DNA of 64,000 nt. Origin: Acidaminobacter hydrogenoformans DSM 2784 (GTDB lineage: Bacteria > Bacillota > Clostridia > Peptostreptococcales > Acidaminobacteraceae). Below the pieces are notes generated by a model that searched no databases, was not told where the DNA came from, and saw nothing but the letters and a program-made list of their open reading frames with translations. A program made the translations under genes and the position numbers. The stretch is taken from contig NZ_FMWL01000016.1 of assembly GCF_900103005.1 (NCBI RefSeq), forward strand, positions 1-64,000, read 5' to 3'. Of this stretch, positions 33,300-42,180 are shown in pieces (within the stretch, counting starts at the first letter, position 1; each line of letters opens with the position of its first letter).

Positions 33300-34613
33300 C
33301 TACAGCATCAGCGCACCAACTATACCAAAGATCACGAGCGGCACGTTGTAGGCCACAAAGGTTGGGACACAAGTATCCCAGATATGATCGTGCTGACCGT
33401 CTGCATTGAGACCCGCGGTTGGCCCCAAGGTCGTATCCGAAGCCGGGGAACCCGCATCACCAAGCGCCGCAGCCGTCGCGATCAATAGAATGGTCGCTTT
33501 TGGACTGAACCCCAGTGCCATAGCCAGTGGAACATAAATAACCGCCAGAATTGGCACGGTGCCAAAGGAAGTCCCAATACCCATTGTAATTAAAAGTCCA
33601 AGCAAAATCATGACAGTCGCAGCAACGAGCTTACTGCCGCCCATCATCGCAGCAGAGGCCGTGATCAGGGATTCAACACCACCCGTTGCCCTCATGACAG
33701 CCGCATAACCAGATGCAACCAGCATGACAAAGGCAATAAAACCCATCATGCGAATACCACCATCGATCATATCACTGACGTCGCTCCATTTAATTGCCCG
33801 CGTCACGACCATGATGGCGAGACCGACAATCGCGCCGAGCGGCAGCGAGCCAAGGGTCAGCTGAACCACCAGAGCCGACGCGCCCGCCAACAGCGTAATA
33901 TAGTGAACTGCCGTTACCTTGTGTTCTTTTTCGGCAATGTCGAAATTGACATCATCAATGCCTGCCACATCTTTGTACACTCTTTGCTTTCTGTAGAAAA
34001 ACATTGCGAACACGAAGCCCGTCAGCATGGCAAGACCTGCGACCCAGTTCGACTTCCAGATCATCTCCATAGTGACTTCCATCCCGCTTGCAGCCATCTG
34101 ATCCTTGATAATGCCATGGTAAATGATGCCGTAGCCAACAGGCAAAGTAATATAAGGTGCCTTAAGGCCAAACGCAAGTGCAGCGGCGGCTGCGCGGCGA
34201 TCCAGCTTTAGCTTGTTCATCAGTGGAAGCAGCGGTGGAATTAAAATTGGAATAAATGCGATATGTACCGGTATTACCGTGCCGGATAAAGCAGCGACCA
34301 CCGCGAGAATGATCAACAAGACAAGTTTCTTCCCTTTGATCCATTTGGCAATCATCAATGTCAGCGCCTCAGCTGCCCGCGTCTTGTGAATAGCTGCAGC
34401 AAGCGCACCTAAGAGCACATAGCTGAGCGCCGTCTGTGCGTTCCCACCCATACCGCCTACCAAAGCGTCCATGGTCTCCCCCAGCGACATGCCGGCAACG
34501 GTACCTCCCACCAGCGCCGCAATGATTAACGATAGGATGACGTTGAGTTTGAGAAGACATAAGACGGTCATGACCACTACCGAGATCACAACAGGATTAA
34601 ATAAAACCTCCAT
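33300..34613 (-). CDS. NhaC/YuiF-type Na+/H+ antiporter-family transporter
   Basis: A 437-residue membrane protein with about 11-12 spans. The C-terminal block GDAGSPASDTTLGPTAGLN and HDHIWDTCVPTF is characteristic of the Na+/H+ antiporter family containing YuiF. Such proteins are often found next to amino acid catabolic genes and may exchange amino acids rather than sodium. Here it is first in an operon with an aminotransferase and behind a sigma-54 promoter, so uptake of the substrate amino acid is a reasonable inference. ATG 34613 lies behind GGAGGGA. Confidence 0.85.
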   Translation of the reverse strand: MEVLFNPVVISVVVMTVLCLLKLNVILSLIIAALVGGTVAGMSLGETMDALVGGMGGNAQTALSYVLLGALAAAIHKTRAAEALTLMIAKWIKGKKLVLLIILAVVAALSGTVIPVHIAFIPILIPPLLPLMNKLKLDRRAAAAALAFGLKAPYITLPVGYGIIYHGIIKDQMAASGMEVTMEMIWKSNWVAGLAMLTGFVFAMFFYRKQRVYKDVAGIDDVNFDIAEKEHKVTAVHYITLLAGASALVVQLTLGSLPLGAIVGLAIMVVTRAIKWSDVSDMIDGGIRMMGFIAFVMLVASGYAAVMRATGGVESLITASAAMMGGSKLVAATVMILLGLLITMGIGTSFGTVPILAVIYVPLAMALGFSPKATILLIATAAALGDAGSPASDTTLGPTAGLNADGQHDHIWDTCVPTFVAYNVPLVIFGIVGALML

Positions 34614-34761
34614 AATTTCCCTCCTATTTATGCCATTCGATCAAAGCATTGTTTACTCGATTCAAGTTCTCCAGACCACTCACTGTCTAATTCAGCAAAC
34701 CTGATCCACCCCATTCTTTTCGATAGTTTTCAGCGAGCCTCTGCAGTCGTATTAAGTAGTA

Positions 34762-34778
34762 ATGCAAATTAGATGCCA
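34762..34778 (-). promoter_or_regulatory. Sigma-54 (-24/-12) promoter
   Basis: On the minus strand TGGCATCTAATTTGCAT has GG (plus 34776-34777) and GC (plus 34764-34765) with exactly 10 bases between, close to the RpoN consensus. It lies about 150 bases upstream of the transporter gene and next to a sigma-54 activator gene. Confidence 0.85.
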
Positions 34779-34861
34779 CATTGTTTCACTTCAATTCAAA
34801 CCCTTGAAATGACAGCAACCAGTGACTTTGTACGCCTCTTCCCGACTCAAAGACAACCAAA

Positions 34862-34906
34862 AACCCGACCCTAAACGACGGCTTCCTGCTCGTTTTGGGT
34901 CGGGTT
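34862..34906 (-). terminator. Terminator of the RocR-like gene
   Basis: On the minus strand AACCCGACCC pairs with GGGTCGGGTT; the stem extends through AAACG/CGTTT with one mismatch and is followed by TTTTTGG. It ends the regulator transcript before the sigma-54 promoter begins. Confidence 0.85.
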
Positions 34907-34967
34907 GTCTATTTTTTATGCGCTATGTGTCTATTTGTTATGCATTTCGCATATTTTGTATGCACAC

Positions 34968-36413
34968 CTACACTCTTGTTCTCGTTATATTCAGCTTTTT
35001 CATTCTCGATGCCAAGCTCTGCCGTATAATGCCTAAGCGTCTGGCCGCAGCGGAAAGATTCCATCCGGTGGCCTCCAGCGCTTCAAAAATACACTGGGCT
35101 TCAACGGCTCTCAACTTATCATTGAGTGACAGATTATTTGATGACGGTTCTTTGTCCCGATCCAATGTATAACGAGGTACCTTACCGAGAAGCATGGACA
35201 AATGCGGCGGCAAATTTTCGAGCTTTAACATGCTTTGGTCTTCCGTGGCGCGCAGCACAAGGTTTTCTATGACATGCTCCAGCTCCCGCACATTCCCCGG
35301 CCATCTGTATGAAAGCAGCAGATCCTTCAGCTCCGGCGACAGTCCCTTGACCTTTCGGTTCATGGCATCACTGCTTTTTTGGATGAAGTGATCCGCCAAT
35401 CCCAGAATTTCGCTGCGTCTGTGCCTCAGCGGTGGAATATACAGACTAAGCGATGCAATCCTGTAATACAGATCCTTCCTCAGTCTTCCGGATTCTATGA
35501 GGTCATAGGGGTCTTCGTTAACGGCGCACATTATTCTGCACCGTACCGGAACCATCACTGTGCCGCCCACTCTGTTGAAGCGCCGCTCCTGGATGACCCT
35601 AAGAAGCTTTGCCTGCATTGCGACTGGCATAGAATTCAACTCATCCAGGAATATGGTCCCCTCGCCTGCTTCCTCAAAGATCCCGCTGCGATCCACCGCA
35701 CCTGTAAAAGCCCCTTTTACCGTGCCAAACAAAATCCCCTCCAGCAAGTTTTCCGGAATCGCCGCACAGTTAATAGCGAGAAACGGCGCCTTGTTTTTCT
35801 TCCCATAATTATGGATACTCTGTGCATAGACTTCTTTCCCTGTTCCCGTCTCCCCTGCGATCAAGATGTTGTGCGCCATCCAGGCAAGCGTCTGCGCCTC
35901 ATGGATCAACTGCTTCGTCACCTGGCTGTCCCCCACAATGTCAGAAAAAGTGAAGCGGGTGCCATTCCCATGCAGCGTTTCCTTTTCCTGCCCCTTAGGC
36001 AGCGCTTGAAAAAACTGACGTTTGAGCTCAATAGTCTCCTCTAACAGGGCATGCAGCTTAGTCTCATTCTTGCTGACAGAAAAGACCCCAATCCGCCGTC
36101 CATTCTCAACCACCGGATAAGTGCTGTAGGACACATATTTGGGCGTTCCATTCTTATAAGCATGCGCTTTGTATTTGTCGAGAATGGGTTTTCCTGACTC
36201 CAGAACAGTCTGATGCTCAGAATGATCACTCGTGCCATACTGATATGCCTCCCAAAGATACTTGCCCACCATATTACTGGCATCATGATCCTCGAGCTGC
36301 TCCTGCGCAGGGTTGTACGCCACAATTTTTCCCGCGGCATCACTGATGACGATTCCGTCATGGACAGATGCAATGATCTTCTGATAGATTTTGAGCTGAT
36401 CCAGTGTGTCCAT
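34968..36413 (-). CDS. RocR-like sigma-54-dependent activator
   Basis: A 481-residue regulator. The PAS domain (about residues 10-125: VHDGIVISDAAGKIVAYNPA) senses a ligand. The AAA+ core has Walker A GETGTGKEVYAQ, GAFTGA and Walker B GTIFLDELNSMP. The end is a Fis-type helix-turn-helix (LSAAARRLGIIRQSLASRMK). The layout matches RocR/BkdR-type activators of amino acid catabolism. ATG 36413 behind AGGAGG is clear; a longer in-frame reading into the repeat at 36435 has no ribosome site. It probably activates the promoter at 34762. Confidence 0.91.
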   Translation of the reverse strand: MDTLDQLKIYQKIIASVHDGIVISDAAGKIVAYNPAQEQLEDHDASNMVGKYLWEAYQYGTSDHSEHQTVLESGKPILDKYKAHAYKNGTPKYVSYSTYPVVENGRRIGVFSVSKNETKLHALLEETIELKRQFFQALPKGQEKETLHGNGTRFTFSDIVGDSQVTKQLIHEAQTLAWMAHNILIAGETGTGKEVYAQSIHNYGKKNKAPFLAINCAAIPENLLEGILFGTVKGAFTGAVDRSGIFEEAGEGTIFLDELNSMPVAMQAKLLRVIQERRFNRVGGTVMVPVRCRIMCAVNEDPYDLIESGRLRKDLYYRIASLSLYIPPLRHRRSEILGLADHFIQKSSDAMNRKVKGLSPELKDLLLSYRWPGNVRELEHVIENLVLRATEDQSMLKLENLPPHLSMLLGKVPRYTLDRDKEPSSNNLSLNDKLRAVEAQCIFEALEATGWNLSAAARRLGIIRQSLASRMKKLNITRTRV

Positions 36414-36434
36414 ACCCCCACCTCCTGAACAGAT

Positions 36435-36498
36435 ATTTTGCCGATGGTCGCCTCCGGCCATCCCCCTCAGTATAGCAAAGATTCTCGAAAATCACCAA
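36435..36498. repeat. Long dispersed repeat, copy 1
   Basis: Begins ATTTTGCCGATGGTCGCC, then CTCCGGCCATC, CCTCAGTATAGCAAAGATT and a CGAAAATCACCAAA end. The same ordered series with few differences recurs at 45613-45679, so a unit of about 65 bases is duplicated. This copy lies between divergent genes, just upstream of the RocR-like start. Confidence 0.8.
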
Positions 36499-36575
36499 AT
36501 GCATCGCTGAATTTGAGTCATTTGATCCTCTCAAAAGGGTAAGAATAAAGCAATCATTTGAAAGGAGATGAGAAG

Positions 36576-38684
36576 ATGAAACGCTGTCTGATATTCCTGT
36601 TGCTGCTCCTCGTGATCTCTCCCTACCCCTCCATCTCCGGTGAGGTTGTCTTTGGAGATGAGCGCCTTGTTTTCGATACTGTCGTGGGATACGATCTGAA
36701 CGAAACTGGTGCAGAGGTGCTTCAGCTCTACTATGCCAATGACTTGTTGGTTCTGGCCACCTTTGATGAAGGCGCCGACGGTACCCCAGAGAACCTCCTG
36801 CGCTATGGTGATGATGATACCCTCATGGCGGCTCATCGAGATACCACGGGGGATGGCAAGCCAGACCTTCTTTATAGTGTGAATTTCGATGGCACGCGGA
36901 CACCCATAACCTCCGGCACCGCGTTTTCACCGCTCCAAAAGATAGCGGTCGCAGGAGGTGTGCTCCTGCTCATAATGCTGCTTATTTTCCTGCTTCGAAG
37001 AAAAAGAACAGCCGCCCTTCTCCTCATCTGTTCCCTGACAGCGACTGCCCTGCCTTGGTCATCAGCCGAGGGCATTACGGATGAGGACTGCAACATAAAT
37101 GAATCGGCCTTTAATATGGACTGGCTCAAATATTCGGATATTGACGACCGGATTGAACTGATCTCCAGAAGTCCTGAAGCTCAGGAGGTCGTACGGTTTT
37201 CGGATCAGATCCGCGAGCATTACGAAGCCATGTACCGACTGACCGAGGCTCTCACACTCGAGGAATATAAACGGCAGGAGGCAAAAAACACCAAAAATCT
37301 CCTGGTCCGAAATCTAAAAAACAATTATCTGAAAGCCTTTATGAGACTTTCCTATGTTACTTACGAAACGATCAAGATGGCGCGCGGCAATAAAGATGCC
37401 GTGAAAAAAATACTGGATACCAGCACCGCAGGCGTGCAGATCCTGACGAGCTCCTACAAGATTTTCAAGAGTCTTACACCGCCCGAAGCTACAACTGGTG
37501 CGAAAAGCGCCTCAGATCGCGCCTCTGGCATTGCAAACTCCGCTGTTCTGGAGCTTTTCGATAGTGGCTTCACCGCCAAGGATGTCACCGTCAACCTGAT
37601 CAACGATCTGCAAAAGGAAACCTTTGATGTGGTGAAGACCGTAGACAATTGGGACGACCCCAACCTATCAGAGGCTGATTTCCAGCTTCTGCGCGACCAA
37701 CAGCTGCGCAATAAAACTTTTGATGCACTGATCGCCACCCTCGATAAAAATATTGAAGAAATTCGCGATGAGATTTCCTTCCACGAGGAAGCGGTCCAAC
37801 TGGCTGAAAGCGATTATCAGACTTCACTTGCCGCCGAAAAAGAACGCGTACGACAGATGCTCATTGAGGACTGCAAAAGACAGAAGGAACGTGATGAGGA
37901 CAGCCAGGAAACTGGAGAAGCATCCATAACACCTCCATCAACAGCTGTTGATGAAACCATTGGAAAAGTACCCACAACACAACAGCTCGCCGGCTTCTAC
38001 AACGCTGTTAGCGACGCATGGGTCTCAGATCCCGAGAACGGTGTCCAAAACATTTCCGGTGTCAGCACGACAGAGTTGCGTTTCGAAGGTGAGAAAACAT
38101 TAACCTTCGTGGATTTCACCAGCGATACGCTCACAGGCGTCCCTTATGATCCTGAAACCGGCCACTTTGAGCTTACGAGTTCGAATCACGACATCACCTA
38201 CACCCTCTCTGGCCGAGCCTTCTTCGATGGACCAAACATTGCCCTTGAAATGGTCATAGACGGCGGTGATGGCGCGATCGCCTTCCATTTTGACGTACAT
38301 GCCACGAAGCATTCGGGCACTCCACTAACCAACGGTATCCCTCCGCTTGATGCCCTGCCCGGTCTATATAGCATGAACGCCCAGACCGTTGATACCCGTG
38401 ATGGTGAGGCAGAGCGAAATAACCAAACCCTCGAAATCTACGTGGAATTCGTGAATGGTCACGTGGTCTTCGGTGATTCGGCGGGATTTTTCACTCGGAC
38501 CCCCATCCCGTATAACGCCACTTCTGGCACCTTCTCCTATCAAGAAACCTTTGAAGATGTGACTTTGGAAATCAGTGGACAGGCCTATGTCGTAGACGGT
38601 ATCCTGCGCATTGAGATGCATTCACTTCAGACAGAGCCCGAGGGAACATTTGAAGGGCAGTACGTAATGGAGAAGTTTGAATGA
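36576..38684 (+). CDS. Large exported/membrane protein of unknown function
   Basis: A 702-residue protein with a signal peptide (MKRCLIFLLLLLVISPYPSISG). An N-terminal domain includes a calcium-loop-like DTTGDGKPDLL. A membrane segment follows (about 121-138, AVAGGVLLLIMLLIFLL), then a second hydrophobic stretch LLLICSLTATALPWSSAEG that could act as an internal signal. A long helical, coiled-coil-rich middle (about 180-440) follows. Two related beta-rich repeats end the protein: VPYDPETGHFEL...YTLSGRAFFDG and IPYNATSGTFSY...LEISGQAYVVDG. ATG 36576 lies behind GGAG. No family recognised; a cell-surface structural or binding role is a guess. Confidence 0.75.
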   Translation: MKRCLIFLLLLLVISPYPSISGEVVFGDERLVFDTVVGYDLNETGAEVLQLYYANDLLVLATFDEGADGTPENLLRYGDDDTLMAAHRDTTGDGKPDLLYSVNFDGTRTPITSGTAFSPLQKIAVAGGVLLLIMLLIFLLRRKRTAALLLICSLTATALPWSSAEGITDEDCNINESAFNMDWLKYSDIDDRIELISRSPEAQEVVRFSDQIREHYEAMYRLTEALTLEEYKRQEAKNTKNLLVRNLKNNYLKAFMRLSYVTYETIKMARGNKDAVKKILDTSTAGVQILTSSYKIFKSLTPPEATTGAKSASDRASGIANSAVLELFDSGFTAKDVTVNLINDLQKETFDVVKTVDNWDDPNLSEADFQLLRDQQLRNKTFDALIATLDKNIEEIRDEISFHEEAVQLAESDYQTSLAAEKERVRQMLIEDCKRQKERDEDSQETGEASITPPSTAVDETIGKVPTTQQLAGFYNAVSDAWVSDPENGVQNISGVSTTELRFEGEKTLTFVDFTSDTLTGVPYDPETGHFELTSSNHDITYTLSGRAFFDGPNIALEMVIDGGDGAIAFHFDVHATKHSGTPLTNGIPPLDALPGLYSMNAQTVDTRDGEAERNNQTLEIYVEFVNGHVVFGDSAGFFTRTPIPYNATSGTFSYQETFEDVTLEISGQAYVVDGILRIEMHSLQTEPEGTFEGQYVMEKFE

Positions 38685-38802
38685 TTGCCGAACATTATCC
38701 TTTTATGCATTCTCATCTCAATTACTCACTTACATATGAACTGTTTCAACCTTGTTCTCAGTAGTCAATTATGTCAGGTATTATTTACCATCTGCGTTGA
38801 AA

Positions 38803-38847
38803 GCAAAAGAGTCTGGATAATCAGCTGTTTCTGATTTCCAGACTCTT
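38803..38847. terminator. Bidirectional terminator
   Basis: AAAAGAGTCTGG and CCAGACTCTTTT form the stem, extended inward by AATCAG/CTGATT. A-runs and T-runs on either side let it serve both the exported-protein gene (plus) and aroD (minus). Confidence 0.92.
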
Positions 38848-38858
38848 TTAATGGCACA

Positions 38859-39623
38859 TTAAATCGCATTATGCAACATGTTAATAGACTCAGATAATTG
38901 TGATGCCGGAATTTGGCCCGGGGCGGAGCCTTGGCCAACGGTGCCGAAAGTCATTGCCGAGCCAAAGAACTCACCGGCTATCCGGCTGATCACACCTTTG
39001 GAGGACATGGACATAGTGATGATGGGACGATCCGCATAGCGCTCTGACATTTCACGGGTAGCGTCCAGAAGTGTAATGACATCAGACATTGTCTCAGGCA
39101 TCACCGCAATTTTTGGAATATCCGCACCCATGTCTTGCATTTTCCTTAATCTGCTTAGCAGCTCCTCTTTACAAGGTGTCTTGAAGAAGTCGTGATTTGA
39201 GCCTATGATAACAACACCGGTTTTATGAAGATTCTCGATGAGTGTTAAAACAAAGGCATCCCCAGAAAATATCTCAACATCTATCAACTCAATTAAGCCA
39301 CTCTGAGAGGCTGTGAGATTCAACGCGGCATAGTTCTCCAGCGAAATTTCCCGCTCGCCGCCTTCTTTTTTCGTTCTGAAGGTAAAAAGGATGGGTGTCT
39401 CTTCAAGGACTTGACGGAGCGCTTGAAGCGCTTCGAGTACTTTGGCTGCGTTAAAGACCTCATCGTAAAAATCTACTCGCCATTCCACGACATCCATTGG
39501 GTGATTCTTGAGCGCTATAGCCTTTTGAATGATGGCTTCTTTGGTTCTTTCAACAATCGGCACAATGATTTTGGGAGCGCCTTCTCCGATGCAGATGCCT
39601 TTTACTTTAATTACCTTACTCAT
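38859..39623 (-). CDS. aroD: 3-Dehydroquinate dehydratase, type I
   Basis: A 254-residue Schiff-base enzyme converting 3-dehydroquinate to 3-dehydroshikimate. It shows EWRVDFYD (substrate site), the catalytic His in IGSNHDFFKTP, the Schiff-base Lys in IPKIAVMP, and the ending SSKGVISRIAGEFFGSAMTFG...SAPGQIP. It follows aroA by 44 bases in the same direction. Type I enzymes work biosynthetically or in quinate use; pairing with aroA favours biosynthesis. Confidence 0.95.
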   Translation of the reverse strand: MSKVIKVKGICIGEGAPKIIVPIVERTKEAIIQKAIALKNHPMDVVEWRVDFYDEVFNAAKVLEALQALRQVLEETPILFTFRTKKEGGEREISLENYAALNLTASQSGLIELIDVEIFSGDAFVLTLIENLHKTGVVIIGSNHDFFKTPCKEELLSRLRKMQDMGADIPKIAVMPETMSDVITLLDATREMSERYADRPIITMSMSSKGVISRIAGEFFGSAMTFGTVGQGSAPGQIPASQLSESINMLHNAI

Positions 39624-39667
39624 GTCAGACCTCCGTATATACCTATAGCGCAGTTAACAGCGCAGTT

Positions 39668-40954
39668 CTATAACGCCTCAATGTCGGCGCCGACGTTGTT
39701 CATAACTTCGAGGAAGTTCGGGAAGGAGACCCCAACACATTCAATCTCATTGACAACTGTTTCGCCTTTAGCCACAAGGCCGGCCATCATGAGTGCCATT
39801 GCGACCCTGTGGTCGTCGTGGCTCTCAACCTCGGCGCCGACAAAGCCTTTGCCGCCTTTGATAATGACCTTATCCTCTTCTGAATCAATTTGAACACCCA
39901 TTTTCCGCAGTTCGTTCTGCATCACGGCGACTCGGTCAGTTTCCTTGAGCCGAACCACTTCCAAGCCGGTAAGGGTCATTTCACCATCGGCATAAGCACC
40001 GATTACTGAGAGGGCGGGCAGAGTATCTGGTATATTTTTGCAGTCGACATGCACGCCGTGGAGCCGCTTGCCGCCTTTGATAAGGATTCTGCCGTTTACT
40101 TCGTCCTTGGTGATATCTGCGCCCATGCGGATCAGAATATCAACAATTTCCTTGTCGCCTTGAACGTCGTTAAAGTCAACGCCTTCGATGGTCATCTCTG
40201 ACTTGGTCATGACAGCGCCGATCAGTGGGAACGCGACGCCGGACCAGTCGCTTGGGATGGCACGGTTGACGGGTTGATAGGTCTGCGGGCCATGAACGAC
40301 GTATTTCATAAATGCGTCGTCGTGCTCTACTCTGACGCCTTGGCCTTCCATCCAGTCCAAGGTCATTTTCACATAGGAGACTTCCATTGGATATTTGACA
40401 TGGACGGTTGTAGTCCCTTCCAGCATTGCCGCTGACAATAGCACTCCAGATACCTGCGGGGAAATCTTGCCTTCAAGATAAATGTCTCCGGCTTTCATTG
40501 GGCCAGTAATGACAACTGGCGGCGCGTCGATGCCCGGTCGAGCGATAAAGGCTTCCGCATCCGTTTGATCTAGTGATTCAATCAAAGTCTTGATTGGTCG
40601 TCTGCGGATTTGGGCGTCTCCTGTAATGATAGTGGAGCCTTTAATGGTTGCCGCCATGGAGCAGGCAATATAAGTTGTAGTGCCTGAATTGCCGCAGTCG
40701 ATGACGTTATCCGGCAGTTTCAGCTTGCCGTTTGTACCGCTGATGATCCAGGCGTCTTTCTGCATTTCACACTCAGCACCGAAGGCCTGGGCCACACTTA
40801 AAGCGCTTTTGCAGTCCGCGCTGGTTAAAGGATTTTGGATGATAGATTTTCCGTTTGCCATGGCTGCGATCATGACCGCTCGAATGGTGTGGCTTTTTGA
40901 ACCCGGTACCATAACGCTGCCTGATAGTTTTTGATTTCTCACTTTTGCTTGCAT
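39668..40954 (-). CDS. aroA: EPSP synthase (3-phosphoshikimate 1-carboxyvinyltransferase)
   Basis: A 428-residue enzyme joining shikimate-3-phosphate and phosphoenolpyruvate. The markers are PGSKSHTIRAVMIAAM at the N-terminus, DCGNSGTTTYIACSMAA, RLKETDRVAVMQNELRKMG, and DDHRVAMALMMAGLVAKG. All positions look intact. Isolated from other common-pathway aro genes, it forms an aroA-aroD pair divergent from a LysR gene; the remaining aro genes must be elsewhere. Confidence 0.95.
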   Translation of the reverse strand: MQAKVRNQKLSGSVMVPGSKSHTIRAVMIAAMANGKSIIQNPLTSADCKSALSVAQAFGAECEMQKDAWIISGTNGKLKLPDNVIDCGNSGTTTYIACSMAATIKGSTIITGDAQIRRRPIKTLIESLDQTDAEAFIARPGIDAPPVVITGPMKAGDIYLEGKISPQVSGVLLSAAMLEGTTTVHVKYPMEVSYVKMTLDWMEGQGVRVEHDDAFMKYVVHGPQTYQPVNRAIPSDWSGVAFPLIGAVMTKSEMTIEGVDFNDVQGDKEIVDILIRMGADITKDEVNGRILIKGGKRLHGVHVDCKNIPDTLPALSVIGAYADGEMTLTGLEVVRLKETDRVAVMQNELRKMGVQIDSEEDKVIIKGGKGFVGAEVESHDDHRVAMALMMAGLVAKGETVVNEIECVGVSFPNFLEVMNNVGADIEAL

Positions 40955-41027
40955 ATTGAACGCTCCTAACCCAAATGGATTTCTTTGACTGATTAATTAT
41001 AGAATAGTCTTGATTATCAATAACTTC

Positions 41028-41051
41028 CAATATATAATTTTTTATATATTG
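41028..41051. promoter_or_regulatory. Inverted repeat between aroA and lysR
   Basis: CAATATATA (41028-41036) and TATATATTG (41043-41051) are perfect inverted arms six bases apart, in the divergent gap. Position and AT-rich dyad suit a LysR-type binding site controlling either or both genes. Confidence 0.55.
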
Positions 41052-41086
41052 TTGACTTTAAACTCATGTATAAGGGAGGGGTATCT

Positions 41087-41977
41087 ATGGAACTGCTCCA
41101 ACTCAGATATTTCAAATTGATTGCTGAGGAAGAAAACATGACAAAGGTGGCGGAAAAGCTCCACATTTCTCAGTCGGCGCTGAGCAAAACCATTCGTACG
41201 CTTGAAGCCGATTTGGGATATAAGTTGTTTGATAGAGTTGGAAGAAATATCATTTTAAACGAAAACGGGAAAATTTTTCTAAAATACGTTAAAAGAAACT
41301 TCCAATCATTGGAAGATGCCCAAAAGGAACTGCATGATTTTAATACAATTGTACAAAACGAAATCACGCTTTGTGTCCAAGCCGGTCTCAGCATGCTGCC
41401 GGACATCATTTCAGGGTTTAACAGGAAACATCCGGACATCAAGTTCAACATCACTCAAAAGCAGCTCTTAAATGATTTGACTATAAGCAAATATGATTTT
41501 ATTATCGCGGTTGCTGATATTGATGAAATACCAGGGAAAAACACAATTACTTTGCTGGAGGAAGAACTACAGCTTGCCTGCGCCCTCACCCATCCCCTTG
41601 CTGCCCGTAAGTCTGTTGATCTCAGCGAAGTGGCGGTGGAACCGTTTATCAGCCTGCCTTCTTATACAAAGCTCAGGCATACGACGGATTATTACTGTCA
41701 GCAGGCGGGCTTCAAGCCTTCAATTTTGCTGGAATGCTATGACTCCAACACCATTCTTGAGCTGGTCAAGAATGGCATGGGCATTTGTTTTCTGCCAAAA
41801 TACACTTGGAAACAGATCAACTACGAAGGCATTGCCATTGTCAATATTTCAGAGCCTAAGTGCTCGAGACGTATAATCCTGACTTGGGATGCGGATCATT
41901 ATATTACGAAATCCGCGGAATGCTTTCGCGATTATATTGTCGACTTTTTCAATCACGTGAGCCAAAGCAAGCAATAA
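41087..41977 (+). CDS. LysR-family transcriptional regulator
   Basis: A 296-residue LysR protein. The N-terminal helix-turn-helix is LQLRYFKLIAEEENMTKVAEKL with ISQSALSKTIRTLEADLG. The periplasmic-binding-like effector domain fills residues about 90-290. ATG 41087 follows AAGGGAGGGG; an upstream in-frame ATG at 41066 lacks a site. It is divergent from aroA-aroD and convergent to the tctCBA operon, so it could control either. The divergent arrangement is the commoner LysR pattern. Confidence 0.92.
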   Translation: MELLQLRYFKLIAEEENMTKVAEKLHISQSALSKTIRTLEADLGYKLFDRVGRNIILNENGKIFLKYVKRNFQSLEDAQKELHDFNTIVQNEITLCVQAGLSMLPDIISGFNRKHPDIKFNITQKQLLNDLTISKYDFIIAVADIDEIPGKNTITLLEEELQLACALTHPLAARKSVDLSEVAVEPFISLPSYTKLRHTTDYYCQQAGFKPSILLECYDSNTILELVKNGMGICFLPKYTWKQINYEGIAIVNISEPKCSRRIILTWDADHYITKSAECFRDYIVDFFNHVSQSKQ

Positions 41978-42029
41978 AAAAGCCAACGGCCAGATCATTG
42001 AAAATGGCCTGAGATGAATTGACCGTTGG
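41976..42029 (-). terminator. Terminator of the tctCBA operon
   Basis: On the minus strand CCAACGG (42029-42023) pairs with CCGTTGG (41989-41983), with an inner GGCCA/TGGCC stem, running into TTTTTT that overlaps the lysR stop region. Confidence 0.75.
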
Positions 42030-42180
42030 AAGGTTGGGTGTGGGATCGGCGATATTCATATGCCAATACTAATGTCTCTACGCTCAAAGCTTGGGATTCC
42101 GAGGTTCGAAATTCTCTGTCTGGAAAATCCACGCCCTCTAAATCTCAAAATTCCTAAATCCTAAGCTAATTTACCTCAGC

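Larger units (their letters stand above)
34614..34967. other. 354-bp intergenic region with promoter and terminator
   Basis: No coding frame is supported here. It contains the sigma-54 promoter (34762-34778, minus) for the transporter operon and the terminator of the upstream regulator (34862-34906, minus). I saw no clear palindromic enhancer, although GTTT and AAAC arms flank 34782-34800. Confidence 0.6.

Noticed and set aside
36414..36461. Longer N-terminus of the RocR-like regulator, starting inside the dispersed repeat (MAGGDHRQ)
   Set aside because: The same peptide appears at the second repeat copy (45640) without a gene, and the internal ATG at 36413 has a perfect AGGAGG site. The extension is only the repeat read in frame.
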